From Lentisphaerota bacterium (GTDB taxonomy: Bacteria > Verrucomicrobiota > Kiritimatiellia > JAAZAB01): a stretch of DNA of 34,081 nt. The DNA lies in the NCBI GenBank assembly GCA_012514555.1, contig JAAZAB010000501.1, positions 1 through 34,081 of the forward strand, given 5' to 3'. The notes below the pieces were generated by a model that made no database searches, was not told the DNA's origin, and worked only from the letters and a program-made list of their open reading frames with translations. How positions within the stretch are numbered: the stretch's first letter is position 1; the number at the start of each line of letters is the position of its first letter. Positions 8,370-16,980 of this stretch are shown piece after piece. The translations under genes and the position numbers were made by a program.

Positions 8370-9336
8370 AACGCATTTTCCCCCTTTGTACAAGCCGTAA
8401 CAGCATGGTTCCCGGCCCGTGTATGAAAGCCCGCCGCACAGCCTTCCGGAACAGGCTGAACCGGACCTTGAACGGAAGGCGCCTGTCGAGCTTGAGTATC
8501 ATGCTCATCGTCGAGTCGTCCACGGCGCAGCTCATGTGCCGGTAGTGATTCACAAGTATATCCCTTGCCACCTTCCGCAGCGCGGCGTTGTTTTTCTTCC
8601 CGGGGTTTTCCGAGTATTCGACGAGGCGCCGCAGAACCCGCGACAGGTTCGAGATGCGCTCTTCAGGGACGCTGCCGCGCATGATCGAAAGCTCGTTGTC
8701 CGCCCGGTAATGGTAATACCCCCGGCCGCCGTAGAATATGCCACGGGCCCGGCTCATTGCCATGAAATTGAACAGCAGGTCCTCGCCGATGTAGAGGCTC
8801 TCGTCGAATCGAATGCCTTCGCGCTTGAGCAGCGCCGCGGAATACAGCTTGTTCCAGACAACGGAATTGTCCTTGAACACCACCGCCTCGAACTCTATAT
8901 GCCCGCGCCGCTTCAGGCCCGCCATCCTGAATTCGCGCTCCCGCCCGCCGCGGAGCCGCATGGCTTTGCCTATGACGATCTCGGCGCCCGAGGCGGCCGC
9001 GTCGCCGAGCAGGTTCGCAATCCAGTCCGGCGAAATCCAGTCGTCGCTGTCCGCAAACAAGATGCAGTCGCCCGCGGCATTGTCAATACCCCTGTTGCGG
9101 CAGAAGGAAACGCGCCTGTTTTCGGAATTCCTGAAATAGCGGAAGCGCCTGTCCCTGCCCGCATAACTTTCGGCGACGGCGCCGCTCCCGTCGGCGCTGC
9201 AGTCGTCAACCATGAGGACCTCGAAGTTCGCGTGGGACGAGGCGGCAATGCTGTCCAGCGCCAGGGCGAGCGTCGCCCGGGAATTGTGGAACGGCACAAT
9301 CACGCTTACCTTCGCCGCCTGCGCCGGGCTCATCAT
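8353..9336 (-). CDS. GT2 family glycosyltransferase
   Basis: A 327-residue GT-A fold transferase that would move a sugar from a nucleotide-sugar donor onto a glycan or lipid acceptor on the cytoplasmic side. It shows the family's successive landmarks: VSVIVPFHNS near the N-terminus, VDDCSADGS, the metal-binding FADSDDWISPDW and GEDLLF in the acceptor half. The C-terminal 80 residues are basic and may sit on the membrane. The start is ATG 9336, which overlaps the stop codon of the preceding O-antigen-ligase-like gene in an ATGA arrangement, a sign of translational coupling. The pairing with that membrane protein suggests synthesis of a surface glycan. Donor and acceptor cannot be read from the sequence. 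Confidence 0.93.
   Translation of the reverse strand: MMSPAQAAKVSVIVPFHNSRATLALALDSIAASSHANFEVLMVDDCSADGSGAVAESYAGRDRRFRYFRNSENRRVSFCRNRGIDNAAGDCILFADSDDWISPDWIANLLGDAAASGAEIVIGKAMRLRGGREREFRMAGLKRRGHIEFEAVVFKDNSVVWNKLYSAALLKREGIRFDESLYIGEDLLFNFMAMSRARGIFYGGRGYYHYRADNELSIMRGSVPEERISNLSRVLRRLVEYSENPGKKNNAALRKVARDILVNHYRHMSCAVDDSTMSMILKLDRRLPFKVRFSLFRKAVRRAFIHGPGTMLLRLVQRGKMRCEESQ
8379..8387 (-). promoter_or_regulatory. Ribosome binding site for the racemase, inside the GT2 gene
   Basis: AAAGGGGGA on the minus strand lies 9 bases before GTG 8369 and within the last codons of the GT2 gene. It supports a translationally coupled start and a 19-residue N-terminal extension relative to MPRFLTIGV. 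Confidence 0.5.
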
Positions 9337-10616
9337 TTTTCGCACTCAAGCGCGGCGCCTGCCGCGTCCTTCCGGACGACCTGGTTGAGCCCCATGCCCA
9401 GCAGCAGAAACACGTAGATGTACGCGATCCGCTCATACAGGTAGGATTCGAACACGTTGTGTATCTCGAAGGCCAGCAGCAGGTACAGCGCGAAGGCGCC
9501 CGCCCATTCGGCACGCCGCCTGAAAAACGTCCAGAGCAGCTTCAGCTTGAAAGCCCACCATGCGATAATGCCGATCAGACCGGTTTCCGCCAGCATGCTG
9601 AAAAATTCGCTGTGCGCGTGCCAGAATGCCCATTCGAACTCCGGATTGTTCAAGTCCACGTGGTCGCGGTTGAACCGCCAGTAGCCAATGCCGTTGACGG
9701 GGTTCTCCCGGAACACATCCACGGCTTTCCTCCAGAACACCAGCCGCCCCCTGTTGCTGCCGTTATGCATGTCGGCCATGGATGCCGCGTGAGCGGCGGC
9801 CGCATGAACAAGGGCGGGCTTGAAAACGTAAAGCCCGCCCACAGCCGCCGCGCAGCACAGGAGCAGGCACGCCATGCTCAGCAAGGCCTGCTTCCTGAAC
9901 TCGAGCAGCAGGATGACCGGGACCAGCGCCAGCAGCGCCAGGTAGGAAGCCCGGACGCGCTGCATCGCGACAAGGGAGGCGAACATAAGCACGTTGCCCG
10001 CGCTGAACAACTTCCATCCCCATCCCTTCTTCCGGACAAAGGTCACGAGGAAGAAAAGGAAGCCTGAGAAGGCGATGATCGAGGAATGCATGAAGAAATT
10101 GGAATAGCAGTATGGCCGGTCCTGCGCATACCCGGTCACGAGCGGCGCAAAAAGCATTCGCGCCATGCCGTAGACCGCCAGCCCCGAGAAAATCAAGGCG
10201 AGCGCATTTTCCAGTTTTCTTATGGGCTTGTACTGGCACATCAGGATCGGCAGGCACACGATCCTTCCGACCTGGAGCACGCGCTTGAGCACTTCCGCGT
10301 CCCAGGTTCCGATCCAGCTTGCCGCCAGCCCGAGAATGGCAATGGCGGTGCAGTATTCCAGCCCGCATCTCACATACCCGCTCTTCCACACTTTCAGGCA
10401 GAAAAGGAGCGCGTAAAAAACGAATATGTGGCTTCTGAGCTCCGCCGTGATCGCATAGGCCGGAATGACAAGCAGGGTCGCCCACGTGTAGAGAAAATCC
10501 GGGTCAATTATCCGCTTCCAGCCCGGCGCCGGATTGTCCGGCCCGCGGGCCCCGGAATCCGCCTGGCTGTCACGGGCCTGGCGTTGCGTCGAATTGCTTG
10601 TGCCGCGTTCGTTCAT
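9333..10616 (-). CDS. O-antigen ligase / polymerase family membrane protein
   Basis: A 427-residue polytopic membrane protein with about ten hydrophobic segments and a large loop between late helices. That loop has the Wzy_C/WaaL hallmark: GSNRGRLVFWRKAVDVF, then ENPVNGIGYW, then HAHSEFFSMLAETGLIG with the His/Glu region used by WaaL-type ligases. Members join or polymerise undecaprenyl-linked glycans at the periplasmic face of the inner membrane. The first 30 residues are polar and cytoplasmic. ATG 10616 is the start, 11 bases after the upstream gene's stop; the ribosome site is weak, in keeping with coupling. Ligase versus polymerase, or protein O-glycosylation, cannot be told apart from sequence. 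It is the only clear integral membrane protein of the minus-strand block. Confidence 0.9.
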   Translation of the reverse strand: MNERGTSNSTQRQARDSQADSGARGPDNPAPGWKRIIDPDFLYTWATLLVIPAYAITAELRSHIFVFYALLFCLKVWKSGYVRCGLEYCTAIAILGLAASWIGTWDAEVLKRVLQVGRIVCLPILMCQYKPIRKLENALALIFSGLAVYGMARMLFAPLVTGYAQDRPYCYSNFFMHSSIIAFSGFLFFLVTFVRKKGWGWKLFSAGNVLMFASLVAMQRVRASYLALLALVPVILLLEFRKQALLSMACLLLCCAAAVGGLYVFKPALVHAAAAHAASMADMHNGSNRGRLVFWRKAVDVFRENPVNGIGYWRFNRDHVDLNNPEFEWAFWHAHSEFFSMLAETGLIGIIAWWAFKLKLLWTFFRRRAEWAGAFALYLLLAFEIHNVFESYLYERIAYIYVFLLLGMGLNQVVRKDAAGAALECEK

Positions 10617-10627
10617 TTTCGAGGCGC

Positions 10628-11743
10628 TCAATCCGCAAGCTTGATTTCCCTGCCTGAAGCGCCGCCGATGACCAGGCGATCCGGAGTGACTTGCGTGACC
10701 TTTTCGAAATCTGCCTTGACCAGGCCCTGGCCGGGCGTCATGTAGACCGTGAACTGCGCCTTTTCCCCGGGCGCCAGCGACGCGGTCGCCCACGGCTCGT
10801 CCCAGTTCTTGGCGTCAATGTCCCGGGACAGGCTGATTTCAAGCAGGTAGTCGTTGTCCCTGTGGAGAATGCAGGCGAACGGCTGCCGCATGATTGCCTT
10901 GCCCAGCTGCACGGGCGAATAATGGAACAGGACGTATTCCCTGCTCTTCTCGTCGCCGATGACGCTCCAGGACGCAGGCACAAAGGCGTACACGCTGTCG
11001 CCCTTCTTCTCCGGCCCTTCCTTCGGCGCGAAGTCCACAACGCCCTCTATCGGCCACGGCGTCCAGCTGTAGGGCTTGACGCCAAGCTTGTCCAAGGCCG
11101 GCCATTTGAACTCGGTGACCCAGCAGTTTGTGCCCGGAGCGTATATGTAATCGCCGCGGTCATATTTTCCCCCGGCGGCAACGCGGGCATGCCCGACCAT
11201 GATGAACCTGGCCTTGTCGCGGCCCTTGTTTTCAATCTCGTAGTCCATGCGAAGCTGGGCATGCTTTTCCGATGCCACCATCGTTTTGGCAAAAGCCAGC
11301 TCGGTCGTCCTGCCGGTCGTGAAATCAGGATAGCTTATCACGGTCCTGAACGCGAGAGTGGCGACGCCGCCGTCAACCCGGGCGTCTGTCTGCCAGGCCG
11401 CGGTCTTGAGAAGGCCCTTGCTCGCGCCGCGCTTCCTGCTGTCTCCGACCCAGGGCAGGCAGTCGAAAAAGCCGTCGAGGCTCAGGAAGCTTTGCTCCAT
11501 GGTCTCCCGGCGGAAAAAGACATCGTGCCCGGACGGCTTGTAGAAATACGTTGCCGGGAACATGGCCTTGCCGGGAATAATGACGCTTTTGAAAAAAGAG
11601 TTCTCGAGTATCACGGCGCGCTCACCGCTCATGGTTTCTTCGCGCACGCTGATCTTCATCGCGTTTTCCCCCGCCATCGCGGCGCAGCCAATGCAGAATC
11701 CCGTTGCCAGGGCCGCGCGCATTGCCGTTGATGATCGTTTCAC
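10628..11743 (-). CDS. Secreted protein of unknown function, mutarotase-like fold suspected
   Basis: A 371-residue protein with a signal peptide (MKRSSTAMRAALATGFCIG up to about residue 25). The rest is rich in beta-strands: paired aromatic and acidic strands such as RAVILENSFFKSVIIPG, TYFYKPSGHDVFF, RMDYEIENKGRDKA, CILHRDNDYLLEISLSRD and a late FTVYMTPGQGL. The opening (enhancement of a sugar-like ligand scaffold followed by 'E N ... V I P G ... A') recalls the galactose mutarotase-like super-sandwich found in aldose epimerases and several lyases, but I cannot assign a family. The start is GTG 11743 with AAGGAA 8 bases upstream; ATG 11722 is possible. It heads the tightest part of the operon, 11 bp before the O-antigen-ligase gene. 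An extracytoplasmic role on a carbohydrate is inference from fold impression and neighbours. Confidence 0.75.
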   Translation of the reverse strand: MKRSSTAMRAALATGFCIGCAAMAGENAMKISVREETMSGERAVILENSFFKSVIIPGKAMFPATYFYKPSGHDVFFRRETMEQSFLSLDGFFDCLPWVGDSRKRGASKGLLKTAAWQTDARVDGGVATLAFRTVISYPDFTTGRTTELAFAKTMVASEKHAQLRMDYEIENKGRDKARFIMVGHARVAAGGKYDRGDYIYAPGTNCWVTEFKWPALDKLGVKPYSWTPWPIEGVVDFAPKEGPEKKGDSVYAFVPASWSVIGDEKSREYVLFHYSPVQLGKAIMRQPFACILHRDNDYLLEISLSRDIDAKNWDEPWATASLAPGEKAQFTVYMTPGQGLVKADFEKVTQVTPDRLVIGGASGREIKLAD

Positions 11744-11794
11744 TCCGGTATTTCCTTTCCTGTTTCAAGTCCAGGTTCGCGGGCAGGCCGCCGC

Positions 11795-13945
11795 TTATTT
11801 TTTCCAGCCGCGCGCCAGCGCCTCATCCGGAAGCATGCGCGCCCTGAGGCTTTCGAAGCTCCCGCCGATCTCCGCCTGCCCCACCACGTCCCAGAGCGAA
11901 GTCTTCATGTGCCGCAGGGCGAGCCCGGCCGCGATCCACGGCTGGGTCCACCCGGTTTCAATGCACCACGGGCCCCAATCGCTGTCGGAATTGGACGCCC
12001 AGTAGTCCCAGTCCCGAAAATTGAATGCCCTGTACCATGCTCCGGAAAGCTCCGGGTGCGTTTCGGAATGAGTTTGAATACGGCAAAGATAGTCTGCCAG
12101 CTTGTCCGCGGCCCGGGCGAATGCCGGGTCGCCCGTGACGGCGGCGGCCTCGTTCAAGCCGATCAGGCCGAAGTTGCACGTGTAGAGCGAATCTGACACC
12201 GGATCGCCGTCCTTTTCGATGAGGCTCGTTTCGCACGTGCCGAAAGCGGAGTTGGTTTTGGCAATGCAGCCCTTGTATTCGCCTTCTCCCTCCCTGATGA
12301 TCTCGCGGATCGCCCCGCAATCTTCCTGCAGCGCGAGCAGGTCCGAGGCCAGGATGCGAAACCATTCGCGGTGCTCGGGCGTGTCGCTCACGCGCAGCAT
12401 CCAGGAGAACGGCAGCATGGCCCGGGCCAGCTCGAGCGAGCCGCTGCCGTTGACCCATTCCCACCGGTCCGGGTACGCGTTGATGAGCGTTTTCAGGCAC
12501 GCTTCGCTCCGCGCCAGGAACGGCTCGAACCGGGTCTTTGTGTAGGCCCATAAGTAACAGGCCGGCAGCCATGCCTGCATGTGAACGGTGTTCTCGACAT
12601 GGTTCTCGCGCCAGTAGAATTCCCAGCCGTTCTCCAGCAGATCGCCCTTCTTCAGGCATCGCCTGCGATGCCCGTTCACGCCGGTCACCCGCAGGTTGGC
12701 CAGCAGGCATCGCGTGATCGCGTCGGACCAGCGCCTGTCCCTGCGCAGCCCCGCAACCGTAAGCGCGCCGAGCAAGGCGCGGGCATTGTCGTCGCCCCAA
12801 TACTTGTCGGGATTGTCCAGCGCCCATGGGAGGAAGCCGCAGGACGGGCCGGCGGGATCCGCGCTCTGCGCGGCGGCGGCAAGGTCCGATTTCAGGAGCC
12901 CGTAATCGAGCAGGTTGCCGGCAAGCGCGCCGTGATTTGGGCGGGCGTTGAGCGCAGCGTCGAAGGCCATGAGCATGCCTGCTTCGCACACGCAGTCGTA
13001 GCGCACGGCGTAGCGCACCGGCTGGCTTCCGTCCTCGCGGATCGAGGAGCTGAAGCCCTCGAGGATTCCGAGAGAGCCGTCGCCGCCGGGACAATCCGCG
13101 CCCGGCCTGTCGAGCAGGTTGAACTTCGTGGACCGGTCAAGGACTTCCGCGGGCCATGCGGCGTGCCGCAAGACCCGGCTATTTTCCATCCAGTCAGCCG
13201 CGCACCGAAGAGCCCGGAGCCCGGCGTCTTTTGGCAGAGGTTCGCCGGGGCCGAAGCAGGGCCGGACCGCCGCGGTCCAGCGCAGTTCCGGCACTTGAAC
13301 GCCGGGCGTCAGCCAGGACAGTATCGCCTGCCATATCGCCTGCCATGCCCGCGCCGGCATGTACCGGCCGGTGACGAACTGGCTGAGCTTGGTTGCGGCC
13401 ACCAGCAGGTTGCCGCGCGGGTGCTCGAAAAGAAGCGGCGTTGTGGGCGTGTTGTCCAGCCCGAAAACGGCCGTGTCCACGCCGACCACGCGGGCAAGGA
13501 CCATGTGCGAGGCGCCCGCATTCACGGGCACGTGGACGCACCCGTTGACCGCGACAATCCGCATCGGGCCAAGCAGTTTGCCGAAAAAGCCCGACACGAC
13601 CACGCCCCGCAATAACTTGTCACGCTCCGGCTTCCCGACATCGAGCCCCGGAAGCGCGGCCGGATACTCGGCATAGATCCGGAGGTTTTTGGCCGCGGCT
13701 TCGGCGAGCAGCGCGGCATCCAGCGCGGTCTGCTTTTCGGGATAGCCGTCGGCAAGGACGGCTACGGCCCCGTTCTCCGGCGCCATCCTGATCGCCTCGG
13801 CCGCAGTCCCGCAGCGCGCCGGGGTCCTGCCCGCGGCCGCGGCAAGAGTCACAAACAAGTCGTTCTCCGGCAGGCACGAGAATACAATACCGCAGCCATC
13901 CGGCGCGGAACGATTTCCCGAGGCAGCCCCCGCTTTAGTTTTCAT
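11795..13945 (-). CDS. Six-hairpin (alpha/alpha-barrel) glycosidase-like protein
   Basis: A 716-residue protein with no signal peptide. Residues 15-210 look like a Rossmann-like or amidotransferase-like domain (AVLADGYPEKQTALDAALLAEAAA, NLRIYAEYP). Residues 235-700 are helix-rich with Trp/Asp/Glu-rich turns typical of an alpha/alpha toroid used by many glycoside hydrolases and lyases: KYWGDDNARALLGAL (382-396), RENHVENTVHMQAWLPACYLW, NGSGSLELARAMLPFSWML and SDSDWGPWCIETGWTQPWIA near the end. The catalytic residues cannot be named, but the conserved-looking acids in GDDNAR, HVENT and CIETGWTQ are candidates. ATG 13945 has GGGG 5 bases upstream. Lying between the D-aminoacylase and the unknown secreted protein, it probably acts on an imported oligosaccharide. 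The exact family is not recognised. Confidence 0.82.
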   Translation of the reverse strand: MKTKAGAASGNRSAPDGCGIVFSCLPENDLFVTLAAAAGRTPARCGTAAEAIRMAPENGAVAVLADGYPEKQTALDAALLAEAAAKNLRIYAEYPAALPGLDVGKPERDKLLRGVVVSGFFGKLLGPMRIVAVNGCVHVPVNAGASHMVLARVVGVDTAVFGLDNTPTTPLLFEHPRGNLLVAATKLSQFVTGRYMPARAWQAIWQAILSWLTPGVQVPELRWTAAVRPCFGPGEPLPKDAGLRALRCAADWMENSRVLRHAAWPAEVLDRSTKFNLLDRPGADCPGGDGSLGILEGFSSSIREDGSQPVRYAVRYDCVCEAGMLMAFDAALNARPNHGALAGNLLDYGLLKSDLAAAAQSADPAGPSCGFLPWALDNPDKYWGDDNARALLGALTVAGLRRDRRWSDAITRCLLANLRVTGVNGHRRRCLKKGDLLENGWEFYWRENHVENTVHMQAWLPACYLWAYTKTRFEPFLARSEACLKTLINAYPDRWEWVNGSGSLELARAMLPFSWMLRVSDTPEHREWFRILASDLLALQEDCGAIREIIREGEGEYKGCIAKTNSAFGTCETSLIEKDGDPVSDSLYTCNFGLIGLNEAAAVTGDPAFARAADKLADYLCRIQTHSETHPELSGAWYRAFNFRDWDYWASNSDSDWGPWCIETGWTQPWIAAGLALRHMKTSLWDVVGQAEIGGSFESLRARMLPDEALARGWKK

Positions 13946-14025
13946 TGCGCCCCCATTATGTGATGAGTTTCATGCCTTGAGATCGGCCCGACGCCGGACG
14001 CGGAAAATTCACGCGGCGCCAGGCT

Positions 14026-15555
14026 TTAGACAGTGCAAGTCGTTTTCCGGGCCGGCGTTGCCGGGCGCGGCACGAAAACGCCCGGAAGCAGGCCGGTCGG
14101 CCGGGAATGATCGACAGCGATCTGGCCGTTGACGATTACCCAGGAAATGCCAACCGGGTACTGGTGCGGCTCGTCGAAGGTTGCCGTGTCCCGAATGGCG
14201 TCAGGGTCGAACACCACCAGGTCGGCCCAGGCGCCCTCGGCAATTACGCCGCGGTCGGCCAGCCTGAGGCGCTCGGCCGGCAGGGCGGTCATGCGGCGCA
14301 AGGCTTCGGACAGCGGAAATATCCCGAGGTCGCGCGAGTAGCGGCCAAGGACGCGCGGACAGGTTCCGTAGTGGCGCGGCTGCGCATGGCCTTCCCGGAA
14401 CTTCACGCTCCACCCGTCGGAGCCCACTGCCGTGAAAGGGCTGAGCATGAAACAGCGGACATCCTCTTCGGCAATGTTATGGAATACGCAGTATATCGCG
14501 GTCTGGTCGGGATACTCCTTCACCACGTCCAGGACGGCGTCCGCAACATCATCGGGCTTGGCCGAGCGCCCGCGCATTCCGGCTATTTCAGCCAGATTGC
14601 GCCCGACCATGGCGGCGTCCGGGGCCGTTGCCACAACAACGCGGGACGTGTCGCCGCCGTACACTCTTTCAAGCTTCTCGGTAAGTTCGGACCGGGCGCG
14701 GGCGCGGACCGCTGGGTCATCGAGCCTGGCGCGCAGGTCCGAAGGCGAGCCCTCCTGGAGCCGCTGTGAAAGCAGGAGCAGAATCCGGCCGCAGCACGCG
14801 GTGTATGGATACTGGTCATGAGTGACGTCTAGGCCGCGCCGGCGGGCGGCGTCAAGCACGGCGATCACCTCGCGGCTGCGTCCGAAATTATTCACGCCAA
14901 CCGTTTTGATGTGGGAAACGTGCGCGGGCAGCCCGGCTTCTTCGGAAATGCGCAGCGTTTCCCCGATCGCGTCCAGAATCCGGTCGCCCTCGTTGCGCAT
15001 GTGCACCGTGTAAATGCCTCCGGCGTCCGCGGCCGGCCGCGCGAGGCGGATCACCTCGGACGTTTCGGCGTAATAGCCCGGGACATATTCGAGCCCGGCC
15101 GAAAGCCCCATGGCGCCCGCGGCCATGTCGGCGGCCACCAGCTCGACCATGCGGCCCATCTCACCCGGGGTCGGCGCGCGGTTGACATTGCCCACAACTT
15201 CCCGGCGCGCCGAGTTGTGCCCGGTCAGAAAAGCGATGTTCGGGCCGCATCGGCCGGCCACGCATTCCGGCAGTTCGGCCGGCAGCCTGCCGAACCCGCA
15301 ATTGCCGCTCACCACGGTCGTCACACCGGCCTGCAGGTAGTTCAGGTTGTGGCCGATTGAGCAATGCGTGTGCAGGTCAATGAAGCCCGGAGACACCGCC
15401 TGTCCGGCAGCGTCAAGGACATGCCTTGCGGAGCCCGAAATTGCGGCGCCAAGCGCGGCTATCCGGCCGTCCTTGACCGCAACGCAGCCGGGCCATGGCT
15501 GACCGGCACTGGCGCCCGCGAAAATCAGCCCGTTCACGATTTTCAAGTCAAACAT
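14026..15555 (-). CDS. N-acyl-D-amino-acid deacylase (D-aminoacylase family amidohydrolase)
   Basis: Removes the acyl group from N-acyl-D-amino acids, giving a free D-amino acid, in the cytoplasm. The 509-residue protein has a split N/C beta-sandwich around a metal-dependent TIM barrel. The zinc ligands known in D-aminoacylase are all present in order: His62 and His64 (FIDLHTH), Cys86 (GNCGFG), His215 (HVSHIK) and His246 (THDQYPY); the catalytic Asp is Asp380 (VGSDG). PRHYGT and ADLVVFDP are further family signatures. The Cys ligand argues for the D-aminoacylase subgroup rather than dihydroorotase or hydantoinase. ATG 15555 has AGGAG 10 bases upstream. Together with the racemase and M55 aminopeptidase it makes D-amino-acid chemistry a theme of the locus. 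Substrate preference (D-Glu, D-Asp, neutral D-residues, or D-aminoacyl sugars) is open. Confidence 0.93.
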   Translation of the reverse strand: MFDLKIVNGLIFAGASAGQPWPGCVAVKDGRIAALGAAISGSARHVLDAAGQAVSPGFIDLHTHCSIGHNLNYLQAGVTTVVSGNCGFGRLPAELPECVAGRCGPNIAFLTGHNSARREVVGNVNRAPTPGEMGRMVELVAADMAAGAMGLSAGLEYVPGYYAETSEVIRLARPAADAGGIYTVHMRNEGDRILDAIGETLRISEEAGLPAHVSHIKTVGVNNFGRSREVIAVLDAARRRGLDVTHDQYPYTACCGRILLLLSQRLQEGSPSDLRARLDDPAVRARARSELTEKLERVYGGDTSRVVVATAPDAAMVGRNLAEIAGMRGRSAKPDDVADAVLDVVKEYPDQTAIYCVFHNIAEEDVRCFMLSPFTAVGSDGWSVKFREGHAQPRHYGTCPRVLGRYSRDLGIFPLSEALRRMTALPAERLRLADRGVIAEGAWADLVVFDPDAIRDTATFDEPHQYPVGISWVIVNGQIAVDHSRPTGLLPGVFVPRPATPARKTTCTV

Positions 15556-15748
15556 GGCAACACGTCTCCTGCCGGCATTTGCGCCAACATTGCCCGGCGT
15601 TCACATGGGTTGCAGCCTGAACGTATGCGCGCATGGAGTCAAGGAAAAACACCGTTGCGCGGCTGCCGCGGCCAAGGCTGCGTCAGGAACGGCGACCGGG
15701 GCCCATGCTTCTCCGAAGCGGCTTCGCAGAGAAAGAGCAATCGGATAT

Positions 15749-16579
15749 TCAGGCGCTCTTTTCATGTTCAAGAAGTCTCATGCCCCGGGCCCATGCCTGC
15801 GCCAGAAAGACGGCCGGGTCCCTGAACTGGGAGTTCCTTATGTCCGCCTCCAGGTGGAGATTCCCGCAATAGCCTAAAGAGTGAAATACCTTTCTGAACC
15901 CATCCCAATCTATCGCGCCCTCGAAGGGCAGGGTATGCGCGTCCGTTCCCGTGTTGTCGTGAATGTGAACCGTAAAGAGCCGGCGCCCGAACTTCTCCAG
16001 GAGCCTGAAACATTTTCCGTTCAGGTTCTCATGCCCTGAATCGTAGCAAAACCCGATGTTCGCATCGTCAAATTCAGCCATGAAATCCTCCAGCACCATG
16101 TCGTAATACGGGTCTTCGCCGTTCTCAAGGGCCAGCTTTACGCCGCGCCCGGCGCCGTACGCCGCCAGCGCGCTTACGCTTCTGCGCCCCTGTTCGATCA
16201 TCTTGTCCCGAACCGGGCCCGGCGGCTGACCGTGCGGCAGCGTTCCATACAGGAGGTGAATCACCAGGATTTTGCACTCCAGCTCAGAGGCGGCGTCCAT
16301 GGCCAGCTCGCACTGGCGCATGCCTTCCCGCCTCCGATTATCTTCAAGCGAGAACAGGAGCGGGCCGTCTCCCGACCACGGCGCGTGAATCGAGTCGAGC
16401 GCCAGGCCGTTCGTACCCAGCAATTTCCGCAGCGCCGCCCGTCCAGGGGCCGTCATTAAACCCGAATACCCGGGATTGGGCCCGAGGGATACGACTTCGA
16501 AACCCGCCTCCCGGATCATCGGGATTGCGCGGTCAAAGGGAATTGTCTCGTCAAACGAAGAAATGGTCGCGAGCTTCAT
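15749..16579 (-). CDS. Sugar phosphate isomerase/epimerase family TIM-barrel protein
   Basis: A 276-residue xylose-isomerase-like TIM barrel of the AP endonuclease 2 superfamily; members isomerise or epimerise sugars, inositols or keto acids with a divalent metal. The metal-ligand segments are in place: LALENGED, IGFCYDSGHEN, TVHIHDNTGTDAHTLPFEG followed by IDWDGF, and LHLEADI. ATG 16579 (MKLATISSF) is chosen over an upstream frame because AGAGGA lies 9 bases before it and the family starts directly with the first barrel strand. No signal peptide, so cytoplasmic. It sits between the tandem propellers and the D-aminoacylase, likely handling a sugar released by the secreted proteins. The specific reaction cannot be told. 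Confidence 0.9.
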   Translation of the reverse strand: MKLATISSFDETIPFDRAIPMIREAGFEVVSLGPNPGYSGLMTAPGRAALRKLLGTNGLALDSIHAPWSGDGPLLFSLEDNRRREGMRQCELAMDAASELECKILVIHLLYGTLPHGQPPGPVRDKMIEQGRRSVSALAAYGAGRGVKLALENGEDPYYDMVLEDFMAEFDDANIGFCYDSGHENLNGKCFRLLEKFGRRLFTVHIHDNTGTDAHTLPFEGAIDWDGFRKVFHSLGYCGNLHLEADIRNSQFRDPAVFLAQAWARGMRLLEHEKSA

Positions 16580-16654
16580 GCCGGCAAATCCTCTGTGATA
16601 TGGTTTCCCCGACGTCAAGCGTTCACGGCATCAGGGCTGTACGGCCGTGTTCCT

Positions 16655-16980
16655 CTCACTTCCTGGCGGAGCGCTTGAACACCGCGTAAAAAACGCTCAT
16701 CCTTTTGACGCCGCCGGCGTCCTGTTTCTCCAGCGCGGCTTTCTCTTCCGGCTTGAAGCTGATCGTCAAGAGGTTCTCCTGCTCCCTGAGCGCGTCGTCC
16801 GGCACGGGCAATCGCAGAGAGGATGCCTCTTCATGCTTGAACGGCGTCGGCGCATTGAACAATTCCCGGCCGTTAAAGGCCACAATCAGATCGCCCGCGC
16901 AAGGCCCGCCCCGCGCCCGGAGCAGCAGCTCAAAACTGTCGTCCAGGTCTTTTTTCCAGAGCCACCGGCTTGCCTCGGCC
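16655..16980. repeat. Near-identical 3' block shared with the adjacent paralogue (copy 1)
   Basis: About 325 bp covering the stop codon and C-terminal domain are repeated at 19311-19636 with only about 11 mismatches by eye, all transitions and mostly silent. The coding sequence just upstream of the block is far more diverged. Confidence 0.9.

Noticed and set aside
12581-13615. Plus-strand frame of about 344 codons opposite the six-hairpin protein
   Set aside because: No recognisable motif, no ribosome site and composition typical of an antisense shadow.
15556-15748. Gene or riboswitch in the 193 bp gap before the D-aminoacylase
   Set aside because: No frame with a ribosome site and family resemblance; only a small CGAAGC/GCTTCG inverted repeat was seen, too short to support a structured RNA.
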